Assembly (NCBI GenBank): GCA_017428105.1 | Contig: JAFRRM010000029.1 | Coordinates: 1 to 64,000, forward strand | Length of the DNA stretch: 64,000 nt | Direction of reading: 5' to 3' | DNA from: Lachnospiraceae bacterium | GTDB lineage: Bacteria > Bacillota > Clostridia > Lachnospirales > Lachnospiraceae | Part shown: in pieces, positions 34,326 through 43,225 of the stretch | How the letters are laid out: each line of letters opens with the position of its first letter | How positions within the stretch are numbered: position 1 is the stretch's first letter | Made by a program: the position numbers and the translations under genes | Notes under the pieces: generated by a model | Databases searched by the model: none | Told to the model about the DNA's origin: nothing | The model's input: only the letters and a program-made list of their open reading frames with translations

Positions 34326-35096
34326 GTGATCACTTCCCTGTCGAACCCCCTGGTCAAGCAGGTCGGCCTGCTGAATAAAAAGGCCTCTCTTCGCAAAGAA
34401 GAGGGCCTTTTTGTGGTGGAAGGCCGCCGCTTCGCCGAAGAGATCCCCGCGGACCGCCTGGAGCGGGCTTTCGTGACGGAGGCTTTCCGGGACACGACGG
34501 AAGGCGCGGCCCTGGCGGAGCGTCTGCAGGCGGAAACGGTCAGCGAGGCTGTGCTGCAGAAAATGTCGGACACGCAGTCCCCGCAGGGGATCCTGGCCCT
34601 GGTGCGCATGCGGGAAACGGCCCCGGAGGAATGGGGCGGCGGCCCGCTGCTTTTGCTGGAACGCGTGCAGGATCCCGGAAACCTGGGGACCATTTTCCGC
34701 ACCGCGGAGGCGGCCGGCGCGGGCGGCATCGTCCTGGACGGGGAGACCGCCGATCCCTACGGCCCCAAGGTGCTGCGCTCGACCATGGGCGGGATCTTCC
34801 GCGTGCCGTTCCGCACGGTCCCGCGCATCGGAGACGAAGTGAAGCGCCTTAAGCAGACCGGCGTCCGGGTCTACGCGGCGCATCTGCAGGGACAGACCGC
34901 CTTTGACCGGGTGAAATATCCCGCGCGCTGCGCGTTCCTGCTGGGCAACGAGGGCAGCGGCCTGTCGGACGAGGTCAGCGGCCTCGCGGACGAATGGATC
35001 CGCATCCCCATGGAAGGCCGCGCGGAATCCCTGAACGTGGCCGTGGCCGGCGCGCTGCTGCTGTACGAGGCGTACCGGCAGAGACGGAACGGGTGA
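34326..35096 (+). CDS. TrmH/SpoU family RNA 2'-O-methyltransferase
   Basis: A 256-residue SPOUT methylase with an N-terminal substrate-binding domain (SLSNPLVKQVGLLNKK...). Catalytic-core motifs are 1 (QDPGNLGTIFRTAEAAG), 2 (FLLGNEGSGLSDEV) and 3 (IPMEGRAESLNVAVAG), which form the trefoil-knot SAM site. The likely target is rRNA or tRNA ribose; the exact site is not predictable. It starts with GTG at 34326, directly after the apt TAA, with GAGGGG in the apt end as ribosome binding site. So apt and this gene are coupled. A second SpoU enzyme (rlmB) is at 58018. Confidence 0.9.
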   Translation: MITSLSNPLVKQVGLLNKKASLRKEEGLFVVEGRRFAEEIPADRLERAFVTEAFRDTTEGAALAERLQAETVSEAVLQKMSDTQSPQGILALVRMRETAPEEWGGGPLLLLERVQDPGNLGTIFRTAEAAGAGGIVLDGETADPYGPKVLRSTMGGIFRVPFRTVPRIGDEVKRLKQTGVRVYAAHLQGQTAFDRVKYPARCAFLLGNEGSGLSDEVSGLADEWIRIPMEGRAESLNVAVAGALLLYEAYRQRRNG

Positions 35097-35221
35097 GAGG
35101 CGGAAGACGGGACCGGCGAGCGGCAGAAGACGTCCGTCCGCCCGCGGACCGGCTCCTGCAAAAATGTTATATCATCCGCGAAAGTATAAAAAAGATTAAC
35201 CGTTTTTTCGGAAATTTCCCC

Positions 35222-35250
35222 TTGAACAGCCCCGTATAATCCGATATAAT
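35222..35250 (+). promoter_or_regulatory. Promoter of the thiolase gene
   Basis: TTGAAC (35222-35227), 17 nt, TATAAT (35245-35250). A second TATAAT at 35235-35240 has no matching -35. Confidence 0.75.
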
Positions 35251-35306
35251 TATTGCGGAAAACGACGATGTGTGATCCAATCCAAACCCAAATAAAGGAG
35301 AACAAC

Positions 35307-36566
35307 ATGAAAGACCTCTATGTAGTAAACTGCTGCCGTACGGCCGTCGGTTCTTTTGGCGGTTCCCTGAAGGACACCCCCGCTGCCGACCTGGGCGCGA
35401 TCGTGGTGAAGGAAGCCTTAAAGCGTGCCAATGTTGCCCCCGAAAACGTGGATGAGCTGATGTTCGGCTGCATCCTGACTGCTGCCCAGGGCCAGAACGT
35501 GGCCCGTCAGGTCGGCGTGAAGGCCGGTCTGCCTTTCAGCGTTCCCGCCTACACCGTCGGCATGGTCTGCGGTTCCGGCATGAAGTCTGTCATTGAAGCG
35601 GCCCGCGCCATCCTGGCCGGCGACGCCAACATCGTCGTCTGCGGCGGTACCGAAAACATGAGCGCCGCTCCTTTCGCCTCCATGGAAGCCCGCTGGGGCG
35701 CCCGCATGGGTGACAAGAAGCTGGTCGACACCATGATCAAGGACGGCCTGTGGGATGCGTTCAACAACTACCATATGGGCACCACCGCCGAGAACATCTG
35801 CGACGTCTGGGGCATCACCCGCGAAGAACTGGATGAGTTCGGCCTGAATTCCCAGTTAAAGACCGAAGCGGCCCAGAACAGCGGCCGTTTCGACGATGAG
35901 ATCGTTCCCGTTCCCGTGAAGGTCAAGAAGCAGATCGTGGAATTCAAGCGCGACGAGTTCCCTCGCGCCGGCTCCACGGCGGAAGGCATGGCCAAGCTGC
36001 GCGGCGCGTTCCCGGCCGGCCCCGAAGGCGTGGAAGATGAGATCGTCCACACGTTCCAGCCCACCGAGATCCACGAAGCCGACACCCGCAAGCACGTCCA
36101 GCGCGTGACCGCCGGCCAGGCCTCCGGCATCAACGACGGCGCGGCCGCCATCGTGCTGGCCTCCGGCGAAGCCGTTGAGAAGTACGGCCTGAAGCCCATG
36201 GCCAAGCTGATCGGCTGGGGCCAGGGCGGCGTCGATCCCAAGATCATGGGCGTAGGCCCCGTGGTCGCCTCCCGTCAGGCCATGGCGAAAGCCGGCGTGA
36301 CCATCGAGGACATGGATCTGGTGGAAGCCAACGAAGCGTTCGCGGCCCAGTCCATCGCGGTCGCCCGTGAGCTGCACTTCGACATGAGCAAGGTCAACGT
36401 GAACGGCGGCGCCATCGCCATCGGTCACCCCGTAGGCGCTTCCGGTGCCCGCATCATCGTCACCCTGCTGCATGAGATGGCCAAGCGTCCCGAAGCCAAG
36501 AAGGGCCTTGCCACCCTGTGCATCGGCGGCGGCCAGGGCGTTGCCACCGTATTTGAAAAGTGCTGA
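35307..36566 (+). CDS. Acetyl-CoA C-acetyltransferase (thiolase)
   Basis: A 419-residue thiolase condensing two acetyl-CoA to acetoacetyl-CoA, the entry to clostridial butyrate-type fermentation. The nucleophilic cysteine is in GMVCGSGMKS (about residue 90). The catalytic His is in GGAIAIGHPVGASG, and the second Cys in CIGGGQG. It is longer than the usual ~392 residues because of a 25-30 residue insert after KLRGAFPAG (roughly GVEDEIVHTF through HVQRVTAG) before the conserved ASGINDGAAA. The ATG follows AAAGGAG and a strong promoter. Codon use is notably C-rich and uniform, suggesting high expression. The other butyrate genes are not in this window. Confidence 0.95.
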   Translation: MKDLYVVNCCRTAVGSFGGSLKDTPAADLGAIVVKEALKRANVAPENVDELMFGCILTAAQGQNVARQVGVKAGLPFSVPAYTVGMVCGSGMKSVIEAARAILAGDANIVVCGGTENMSAAPFASMEARWGARMGDKKLVDTMIKDGLWDAFNNYHMGTTAENICDVWGITREELDEFGLNSQLKTEAAQNSGRFDDEIVPVPVKVKKQIVEFKRDEFPRAGSTAEGMAKLRGAFPAGPEGVEDEIVHTFQPTEIHEADTRKHVQRVTAGQASGINDGAAAIVLASGEAVEKYGLKPMAKLIGWGQGGVDPKIMGVGPVVASRQAMAKAGVTIEDMDLVEANEAFAAQSIAVARELHFDMSKVNVNGGAIAIGHPVGASGARIIVTLLHEMAKRPEAKKGLATLCIGGGQGVATVFEKC

Positions 36567-36585
36567 TAACGTCGGCACGTCCGCA

Positions 36586-36614
36586 AGGGGAAGGGCTCAG
36601 GCCCTTCCCTTTTG
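36586..36614 (+). terminator. Terminator after the thiolase gene
   Basis: GGGGAAGGGC pairs with GCCCTTCCC around TCAG, followed by TTTTGC. Confidence 0.85.
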
Positions 36615-36732
36615 CGTTTCGGGGAAATAAAAAATTTTTTACTCCCTGTCCCGTTTCCTCTTATTCGCTTGTATGATAAGTGAGGGCAGCAAAGAGCGGA
36701 TCGTCCGCCTGCCTTCCCCGGGAGTGACCGTC

Positions 36733-37206
36733 ATGGATTTTGAAGCGCTTTACGAACAGCATGCCGGATGGATGTACCGCCTGGCTTTTGCGATCCTGCG
36801 GCAGCCGCAGGACGCGGAAGATGCCGTCCAGGAGGCTTTCCTGACTGTTGCCCGGAAACCCGGATTCTACGGCGCGCTGACGGGCGGCCCTCTGAAGGCG
36901 GCGCTGACGGTCATCACCCGCAGCCGGGCGCTCAATATCCTGCGGAAACGCCGCGAGATCGCCGACAGCGAACTGACGGACCGGAATCTGCCGGGCGATC
37001 AGGTGTCCTTCACGTTCGGACTTTCCTGGGAAGAAGCGGTGGCGTCGCTGCCGTCCTCCGTACGGGAAATGGTCCTGCTGCATTTCGCGGACGGCTTCAC
37101 GGCGGCCGAGATCGCGGACCTGCTGGATGTCAAACAGGAAACCGTGCGGAAAACGCTGTACCGGGCCCGGAAACAGATCCGCCGGCATCTGGAGGAGGGG
37201 GATTAG
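36733..37206 (+). CDS. RNA polymerase sigma factor, ECF/sigma-70 family
   Basis: A 157-residue sigma factor. Region 2 is ALYEQHAGWMYRLAFAIL and DAEDAVQEAFLTVARK; region 4 is a helix-turn-helix FTAAEIADLLDVKQETVRK-type segment ending RKQIRRHLEEGD. I use the ATG at 36733, which has GGGAGTG upstream, rather than the in-frame ATG at 36673, which has no ribosome binding site. The next gene starts 3 nt after its stop and encodes a membrane protein with anti-sigma features, the usual arrangement for an extracytoplasmic-stress sigma factor and its regulator. Confidence 0.9.
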   Translation: MDFEALYEQHAGWMYRLAFAILRQPQDAEDAVQEAFLTVARKPGFYGALTGGPLKAALTVITRSRALNILRKRREIADSELTDRNLPGDQVSFTFGLSWEEAVASLPSSVREMVLLHFADGFTAAEIADLLDVKQETVRKTLYRARKQIRRHLEEGD

Positions 37207-37209
37207 ATC

Positions 37210-38862
37210 ATGTTGTCAGATAAAGAAAAACGGGAACTGGAAAAAGCCGCCTCGTCCGTGCAGGATGCCTGGCTGGCCGAACTGGACGAGGAGATCGGCG
37301 GGATCGGTGCGGAGCCGCCCGCCGGGATGAAGGAACGGCTGGCGCAGGCGTACCGGGACGCGCAGGCAGAGCAGACAGGGAAAGCGGAGCCGGAGAAGAA
37401 ACGGGCGCCCCGCCGCCCGGTGCTCCGCTGGGCTTTGTCCGCGGTCGCCATGCTGATCGTCCTGATCGGCAGCTGGCTGGCCTTTGACAAAACGGCACGC
37501 GCGGAAGCCTCGGACTGGATGAAAAACATCCTGGGGATCGAATCCACTGCCCAGGAAGCCTATGACCGCCTGCTTCGCTTCCTGGGCGGCACGCCGGACC
37601 AGAGGGACCGGTACCGGGATCCGAAGGGCGAAGCCTGGCGGCCGGTTTTCGGCGGCGCGTGGCTGAACGGAGAAAAGGACCTGGTCGTGGCGGTGACAGA
37701 CGATTCTTCGGAGGTCACCAAAGTGCTTCAGGACGTCCTGCGCTTCGACCGCGTGCAGTTCCGGAGAGTGAAATACAGCTATGACGAACTGTATGACGCA
37801 TATGAAACGATCCATGAAAGGCTGAAAGCAGAACCGTTTCAGGGACTTGCCGCTTACTCGGTAAATGTGGAGGAGAACCGGATCGATCTCAGTTTTACCG
37901 AGGATGCCATTGATGTGCAATATCGCTTTCTGACCTGGCTGGACGCGGATGTCCGGAAGATCGATCTGTTCGGATTTGATTCCGAACCGGTCTGGATCAT
38001 CAGAGACCAGGAGGACGCGGATCTGAAACTGGCAAATGATCTTGCCGCGGAGGGATTGCTGGAAAGCTGCCGCCTGACGCAGCTTGGAGACGTGGAGGCC
38101 GCCAGGACGCCGGCGCAGGAACTGCCTCCGGAAATGCTGCAGGACATCGAAGAATACATGCAGTATAAAGCGGAAAGCGAATTCACGGTCACGAGACTGG
38201 ACAAACAGGTCGTGGAAGAAGGCGATCTGGTCAGGATCAGCTATCGGCCCTACACAAAAACACAGTTCCTGGAAATGAACAGCATCGAACTGCCCTGCCG
38301 GTGCGGCGGAGAGACAGCTCCCGGCCTGGAAGCGATCCAGTCGTCCGTCACCCCGGGCCGCCGGGTGGGAGAGTCCTATACCATCGATTACGCCGGCGCG
38401 CCGTACGACACGGACGAACCGGTCTTCTGTGACATCACGATCCTCTATATATACCGGGCGGAACCGCATGAACTGGACGACGCCTTCGTGCAGGAATTTA
38501 CGGAATATTCCTCAGTGGAAGAATGGCGTGACGCGCTGATCCGGGAGAAAATGAGCTGGGGATCCGTGCCGGATGCCTGGCATCAGGTGCTGGAAAAACT
38601 GCTCCCGGCCTGTCAGTTTGAACTGGATGAGGACCGGATCCGGGAGAAAATGACAGACCCGGAAATGGCGAAAGCGGCGATCCGGGAATATCTGCTGGTG
38701 CAGGCGATCGCGGAGCATTACGGAATAGCGGTGACCGATGCGGACGTACAGGCGTACATCAGCGAACACCAGATCTATCTTTACGGTCTGCCGGGAACGG
38801 CCCTGACCGCCTGCAAGTGGCGCGCCATGCGGGAAAAGGTCATTGAAAAGATGACGGAGTAA
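37210..38862 (+). CDS. Membrane protein: anti-sigma-like N-terminus fused to a trigger-factor-like foldase domain
   Basis: A 550-residue protein. Residues 1-70 are charged and cytoplasmic, followed by one membrane helix (about 75-97, WALSAVAMLIVLIGSWLAF), so about 450 residues lie outside. The middle part (100-290) has alternating beta/alpha pattern I do not recognise. Residues about 330-425 resemble an FKBP-like PPIase domain: VEEGDLVRISY, then a central insertion, then a strand ending with ITILYIYRAEPHELDDAFV. Residues 425-550 resemble the C-terminal chaperone domain of trigger factor (EWRDALIREKM ... AIREYLLVQAIAEHYGIAVTDADV). The gene follows the sigma factor by 3 nt and is very likely its anti-sigma partner. 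Domain calls are by eye. Confidence 0.75.
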   Translation: MLSDKEKRELEKAASSVQDAWLAELDEEIGGIGAEPPAGMKERLAQAYRDAQAEQTGKAEPEKKRAPRRPVLRWALSAVAMLIVLIGSWLAFDKTARAEASDWMKNILGIESTAQEAYDRLLRFLGGTPDQRDRYRDPKGEAWRPVFGGAWLNGEKDLVVAVTDDSSEVTKVLQDVLRFDRVQFRRVKYSYDELYDAYETIHERLKAEPFQGLAAYSVNVEENRIDLSFTEDAIDVQYRFLTWLDADVRKIDLFGFDSEPVWIIRDQEDADLKLANDLAAEGLLESCRLTQLGDVEAARTPAQELPPEMLQDIEEYMQYKAESEFTVTRLDKQVVEEGDLVRISYRPYTKTQFLEMNSIELPCRCGGETAPGLEAIQSSVTPGRRVGESYTIDYAGAPYDTDEPVFCDITILYIYRAEPHELDDAFVQEFTEYSSVEEWRDALIREKMSWGSVPDAWHQVLEKLLPACQFELDEDRIREKMTDPEMAKAAIREYLLVQAIAEHYGIAVTDADVQAYISEHQIYLYGLPGTALTACKWRAMREKVIEKMTE

Positions 38863-38899
38863 AAAAGAGTGCCATTGGGGGACTGTCCCCGAACGGCAC
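38862..38899 (-). terminator. Terminator for minus-strand transcription from the pyridoxal kinase gene
   Basis: Read on the minus strand, GTGCCGTTCGGGGACAGTCCCC... closes with AATGGCAC and is followed by TCTTTTTTAC. It sits immediately after the plus-strand anti-sigma gene, about 120 nt beyond the kinase stop. Confidence 0.5.
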
Positions 38900-38906
38900 A
38901 AAAAAT

Positions 38907-39012
38907 CTGACAAAGGAACCGTCCCCCTGTCAGAAAAAAGCAGGCCGGGCTGTCTGTCGCCGGCCTGCCGCGCGGAAGTCGAAACCTGACGAAGGAACCG
39001 TCCCTCTGTCAG
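38907..39012. repeat. Two copies of a short palindromic repeat (CTGAC...GTCAG) with a central GGAACCGTCCC
   Basis: Copy 1 at 38907-38933 and copy 2 at 38986-39012 share the form CTGACaAAGGAACCGTCCC-nn-TGTCAG. Between them, CAGGCCGG (38941-38948) and CCGGCCTG (38959-38966) form another hairpin. A related GAACCGTCCC element lies at 19691-19700, after the symporter gene. They look like dispersed REP-type or Clostridia-specific palindromic elements at gene ends. Confidence 0.65.
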
Positions 39013-39019
39013 GTTTCTG

Positions 39020-39853
39020 TTATTTTCCGAGCATTTTCATCAGGTCGGGGAGGGTGGTCTCAAAGTCCACGCCGTACCAGGGGCGTTCGGGGTTTTGGAG
39101 GGTCACGTCGATGGTGTGGGCGGTGTAGTCCGCGGCGATGCGGAAGGCGTCGGTGAGGGAGAGGCCCTGCACCAGGCCGCCGACGGCGACGCTGGAGAAG
39201 AGGTCGCCGGTGCCGTGGTAGGAGGCGTCGATGCGGCCGTTCTGGTAGACGAAGTGTTCGCCGGTCTCCGTGTTGAGACCATAGATCCCGGTCTTGCCGG
39301 GGGACAGGGACACGCCGGTAAGAACCACGATCTTCGAGCCCAGCTTTGCCAGTTTGTCCAGCAGGCCCAGAATGTAGGCTTCGTCGTACACTTCCTTATA
39401 TTTCGTGCCGGTCATGAAGCAGGCCTCGGTGATGTTGGGGACGATGATGTCCGCCTCGGCGCAGAGCCCCGCGTTCAGGCGCGCGTAGTTTTCGTCGAAG
39501 GCCGGGTACATCTTGCCGTTGTCCGCCATGACGGGGTCGATGAAGATAAGCGTGCCGTCTTCCCGGAACGTCCGGAAGATCTCCTTGCTGATCTCGATCT
39601 CCTCCGCGGAGCCCAGGTAGCCCGTGTAGATCGCGTCAAAATGGATGCCCTCGGCTTTCCAGTGGGCGGCGATGGGCCGCAGCTGGTCCGTCAGGTCCTT
39701 GACGGTGAAGCCTTTGAACATGGTGTGCGTGGACAGGACGGCGGTCGGCAGGATCGTCGTTTCCACGCCCATGGCGGAGATCACGGGGAGGGCGATGGTG
39801 ATGGAGCATTTCCCGAAGCAGGAAATGTCCTGGATGGTAAGGATTCTTTTCAT
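39020..39853 (-). CDS. Pyridoxamine/pyridoxal kinase (PfkB family)
   Basis: A 277-residue ribokinase-superfamily enzyme that phosphorylates vitamin B6 forms. IQDISCFGKCSITIALPV at the start and LGSAEEIEI are typical of the clostridial pyridoxamine kinase group. IDPVMADNGKMYPAF and the anion-hole region ASYHGTGDLFSSVAVGG, with the catalytic Asp, are the PfkB signatures. The ATG at 39853 has GAGGT upstream; the frame remains open further up but without another supported start. TATAAT on the minus strand near 39897-39892 suggests a promoter just upstream. It is convergent with the anti-sigma gene. Confidence 0.9.
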   Translation of the reverse strand: MKRILTIQDISCFGKCSITIALPVISAMGVETTILPTAVLSTHTMFKGFTVKDLTDQLRPIAAHWKAEGIHFDAIYTGYLGSAEEIEISKEIFRTFREDGTLIFIDPVMADNGKMYPAFDENYARLNAGLCAEADIIVPNITEACFMTGTKYKEVYDEAYILGLLDKLAKLGSKIVVLTGVSLSPGKTGIYGLNTETGEHFVYQNGRIDASYHGTGDLFSSVAVGGLVQGLSLTDAFRIAADYTAHTIDVTLQNPERPWYGVDFETTLPDLMKMLGK

Positions 39854-40112
39854 TTCTATTACCTCAAAATAAGTTGATTGCCAAAAATATATTATACACA
39901 CTCCTGTTGAGAATTGGAATACCCCGCAGCAAAATTGTTTCTGCAGGCGCGGATCGGACGCGGGATCGGCTGCCGCAGGCAAAATACGCCCGGTTATTTT
40001 GCTATTTCGGCCCTTTATCCGGGGCGCCGCGTCATGTATGATGGCTGTAAGAAAGAGAGGTGATGCGTCATGAGGACCGGAGCAAAAAAGCGGCGCGGAG
40101 CCGGCGAACGCC

Positions 40113-40141
40113 TTGCATACCCGCGGTTTTTCTGGTATGAT
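40113..40141 (+). promoter_or_regulatory. Possible promoter of nfeD-SPFH; remainder of the 308-nt gap
   Basis: TTGCAT (40113-40118), 17 nt, TATGAT (40136-40141), just upstream of GAGAGGAGGTGACAGT and the ATG at 40162. The rest of the gap (39854-40112) holds the kinase promoter on the minus strand. It also has short open frames (e.g. 40070-40165) that I do not count as genes. Confidence 0.5.
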
Positions 40142-40161
40142 TCCCGAGAGGAGGTGACAGT

Positions 40162-40659
40162 ATGAATAGCCTGTATGTCTGGCTGGGCATATTCGTCCTG
40201 GCTGTGATCATCGAGGTGGCGACCGCGGGGCTGGCCACCATCTGGTTTGCCTGCGGCGCTTTCGTCGCGTTTATCCTGGCGGTCCTGAAGGTGGACATCA
40301 TCTGGCAGGTGGTCGCGTTCGTGGCGGTGTCCCTGCTGCTCCTGGCCTTCACGCGTCCGATGGCGAAAAAGTACCTGAACCGGAAGACCGAAAAGACCAA
40401 CGTGCTGGATAAGATCATCGGCCGTACCGCCCTGGTGACGGAGGAGATCAACAATATCCTGGCCACCGGCAAGGTCACGGTGGACGGCATGCCCTGGACG
40501 GCCCGCAGCACGGATCCGGACGGGACCATCCCCGCCGGAAAGGAAGTCGTGATCGAGCAGCTGATGGGCGTCAAATTGATCGTAAAACCCCTGGAAAGCA
40601 AAATAGAAGAACTGAGTCCCGCGGAATCGGGACCCGCCCAGTCAAAGGAGGAAGAATAA
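40162..40659 (+). CDS. NfeD family membrane protein
   Basis: A 165-residue protein with two or three membrane helices at the N-terminus (VWLGIFVLAVIIEVATAGLA and VVAFVAVSLLLLAF). A soluble OB-fold NfeD domain follows (about 75-150, IGRTALVTEEINN... GKVTVDGMPWTARS). NfeD proteins work beside SPFH/flotillin proteins in membrane organisation. Here the SPFH gene starts 1 nt after this gene, with its ribosome binding site AAAGGAGG inside the nfeD end. It lacks the serine-protease domain of long NfeD forms. Confidence 0.9.
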   Translation: MNSLYVWLGIFVLAVIIEVATAGLATIWFACGAFVAFILAVLKVDIIWQVVAFVAVSLLLLAFTRPMAKKYLNRKTEKTNVLDKIIGRTALVTEEINNILATGKVTVDGMPWTARSTDPDGTIPAGKEVVIEQLMGVKLIVKPLESKIEELSPAESGPAQSKEEE

Positions 40660-40660
40660 C

Positions 40661-41611
40661 ATGTTGACGATGGCAATTACGGAGAAACTTTTCGGCAGCA
40701 TCGCGATCATCGCGGTCGTCCTGGTCGTTCTGATCATTATCGTATCCTGCATCAAGATCGTGCCGCAGGCCACCGCGTTCGTCGTGGAACGCCTGGGCGC
40801 CTATATCGGGACCTGGGGCGTGGGCCTGCATTTCAAACTGCCCTTCGTGGATAAGGTGGCCCGCCGGGTCAGCCTGAAGGAACAGGTCATCGACTTCAAG
40901 CCGCAGCCCGTCATCACCAAGGATAACGTCACCATGCAGATCGACACGGTCGTGTTCTTCCAGATCACGGATCCCAAGCTGTACGCCTACGGCGTCGTGA
41001 ACCCCATCATGGCCATCGAAAATCTGACCGCCACCACGCTGCGTAACATCATCGGCGAGCTGGAACTGGACCAGACGCTGACCTCCCGCGAGATCATCAA
41101 CACCAAGATGCGGACCCAGCTGGACGTCGCCACCGACCCTTGGGGCATCAAGGTGAACCGCGTCGAGCTCAAGAACATCATCCCGCCGCGCGAGATCCAG
41201 GATTCCATGGAGAAGCAGATGAAGGCGGAACGCGAACGCCGCGAGAAGATCCTGCAGGCCGAAGGTGAAAAGAAGTCCACCATCCTGGTGGCCGAAGGTC
41301 ACAAGGAGCGTGCGATCCTGGACGCCCAGGCGGAAAAGGAAGCGGCCATCCTGCGGGCGGAAGCCAAGAAGGAAGCCATGATGCGCGAGGCGGAAGGCCA
41401 GGCGGCCGCGATCCTCAAGGTGCAGCAGGCGAACGCCGAAGGCATCCGGCTGATCAAGGAAGCCGGCGCGGACCAGGCGGTCCTGCAGATCAAGAGCCTG
41501 GAAGCCTTCGCCAAGGCGGCGGAAGGCCAGGCCACCAAGATCATCATCCCTTCGGAGATCCAGGGACTGGCCGGCGCGCTGACCGCGCTGAAGGAAACGG
41601 TCAAAGACTGA
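40661..41611 (+). CDS. SPFH/stomatin-like (QmcA-type) membrane protein
   Basis: A 316-residue protein with one N-terminal membrane helix (IAIIAVVLVVLIIIVSC), then the band-7/SPFH domain (about 30-190): IVPQATAFVVERLGAY, FVDKVARRVSLKEQ, TKDNVTMQIDTVVFFQ and NIIGELELDQTL are close to the prohibitin/stomatin consensus. A long alanine- and glutamate-rich coiled coil (190-270, EKQMKAERERREKI onward) and a short C-terminal hydrophobic segment end the protein. It should form ring-like oligomers at the membrane with the NfeD partner. Confidence 0.94.
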   Translation: MLTMAITEKLFGSIAIIAVVLVVLIIIVSCIKIVPQATAFVVERLGAYIGTWGVGLHFKLPFVDKVARRVSLKEQVIDFKPQPVITKDNVTMQIDTVVFFQITDPKLYAYGVVNPIMAIENLTATTLRNIIGELELDQTLTSREIINTKMRTQLDVATDPWGIKVNRVELKNIIPPREIQDSMEKQMKAERERREKILQAEGEKKSTILVAEGHKERAILDAQAEKEAAILRAEAKKEAMMREAEGQAAAILKVQQANAEGIRLIKEAGADQAVLQIKSLEAFAKAAEGQATKIIIPSEIQGLAGALTALKETVKD

Positions 41612-41692
41612 CCGTCCGTCCGGAACATAAACAGAGGATGCGCCGCGCCCCGGCGCATCCTGCCGTTGTCATAAAACAGCAGAGGAACTTTC

Positions 41693-43201
41693 ATGGAACG
41701 ATTTATCTTGTCCCTGGACCAGGGAACAACCAGCTCGCGTGCGATCCTGTTCGATCATGAGGGCCGGATCCGCGCGATGGTGCAGGAAGAATTTACGCAG
41801 TATTACCCGAAACCCGGCTGGGTGGAGCACGATCCCCGGGATATCTGGCGCTGCCAGCTGAAGACCGGCCGCCTGGCCATCGAGCAGCTCGGCATCAGGG
41901 CGGAGCAGATCGCCGCCGTGGGCGTCACCAACCAGCGGGAGACCACCATCGTGTGGGAGAAGGAGAGCGGCCAGCCCGTGTATCCGGCCATCGTGTGGCA
42001 GTGCCGCCGCACGGCGGGGATGATCGACAAACTGGTGGAAGAGGGCTGGAGCGAAAAGATCAAGGCCAAGACCGGCCTGATCCCGGACGCCTATTTCAGC
42101 GCTTCCAAGATCGCCTGGATCCTCGAAAACGTGGACGGCGCACGTGAGAAAGCGGAGCACGGAGAGCTGCTTTTCGGCACGGTGGACACCTGGCTGATCT
42201 GGAACCTGACCGGTGTCCACGTCACGGACTATACCAACGCCTCGCGCACCATGCTTTACAATATCCACGAGCGCTGCTGGGACGACGAACTGCTGGACCT
42301 GTTCCGCATCCCCCGCTCGATGCTGCCGGAGGTGAAGCCGTCCAGCTGCGTCTACGGCATGACCAAGCCCTTCTGGTTCGGCGGCGAGATCCCCGTGGCC
42401 GGCGCGGCGGGCGACCAGCAGGCGGCCCTGTTCGGCCAGTGCTGCTTCCAGCCCGGCGAGGTCAAGAGCACCTACGGCACCGGCGGCTTCATGCTGATGA
42501 ACACCGGCAGGCAGGCGGTCGCCTCGCAGAGCGGCCTGCTGACCACCATGGCGGCCTCCCTCGGCGACGAGCCGGAATACGCGCTGGAAGGCAGCGTCTT
42601 CGTGAGCGGCGCCGTAGTCCAGTGGCTGCGCGACGAACTGCGCATCCTGGACGCGAGCCCGGATTCCGAATACTTCGCGGTGAAAGCGAAGGACAACGGC
42701 GGTGTTTATATGGTCCCCGCCTTCACGGGCATCGGCGCGCCGTACTGGAACCAGTACGCCCGCGGCATGATCGTGGGCCTGACCCGCAGCACCAGCAAGG
42801 CGCAGATCGTACGGGCAGCGCTGGAAGCCATCGCCTATCAGACCGCCGACGTCTGCGAAGCCATGGAGAAGGACTCCGGCCTGGACTTAATGAGCATCCA
42901 GGTGGACGGCGGCGCGTCCAAGAACGATTTCCTGATGCAGTTCCAGAGCGACGTCTTAAACGCTGTGGTCTGCCGTCCCGCCTGCGTGGAGACCACCGCC
43001 ATGGGCGCGGCCTTCCTGGCCGGCCTGGCCGTCGGCTTTTGGGAAAACAAAGAGGAGATCAAGCAGCTCTGGTCCGTGGACGCCCTGTTCCGCCCGCAGA
43101 TCAGCGCAGACAAGCGCAGCGAGCTGCTGGACGACTGGCACCTGGCCGTGGAGTGCGCGCTCCGCTGGGGCAATGCGAAACGCGAAAGAACCGGCAAATA
43201 A
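41693..43201 (+). CDS. glpK: Glycerol kinase
   Basis: A 502-residue FGGY-family kinase making glycerol-3-phosphate. [15 protein letters not shown] is the N-terminal ATP site, [10 protein letters not shown] and [15 protein letters not shown] the glycerol-contact region, [10 protein letters not shown] and [15 protein letters not shown] the second signature, and [15 protein letters not shown] a C-terminal ATP-fold motif. Length and motifs are complete. It stands 81 nt after the SPFH gene and 24 nt before the dehydrogenase gene. No glpF or glpD is in the window. Confidence 0.97.
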   Translation: MERFILSLDQGTTSSRAILFDHEGRIRAMVQEEFTQYYPKPGWVEHDPRDIWRCQLKTGRLAIEQLGIRAEQIAAVGVTNQRETTIVWEKESGQPVYPAIVWQCRRTAGMIDKLVEEGWSEKIKAKTGLIPDAYFSASKIAWILENVDGAREKAEHGELLFGTVDTWLIWNLTGVHVTDYTNASRTMLYNIHERCWDDELLDLFRIPRSMLPEVKPSSCVYGMTKPFWFGGEIPVAGAAGDQQAALFGQCCFQPGEVKSTYGTGGFMLMNTGRQAVASQSGLLTTMAASLGDEPEYALEGSVFVSGAVVQWLRDELRILDASPDSEYFAVKAKDNGGVYMVPAFTGIGAPYWNQYARGMIVGLTRSTSKAQIVRAALEAIAYQTADVCEAMEKDSGLDLMSIQVDGGASKNDFLMQFQSDVLNAVVCRPACVETTAMGAAFLAGLAVGFWENKEEIKQLWSVDALFRPQISADKRSELLDDWHLAVECALRWGNAKRERTGK

Positions 43202-43225
43202 TTCTTCTCAAGGAGGACTTATCAT

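Noticed and set aside
40070-40165. 31-codon open frame whose TGA overlaps the nfeD ATG
   Set aside because: Its ribosome binding site is poor and the nfeD promoter lies inside it; it could be a leader peptide but nothing supports translation.
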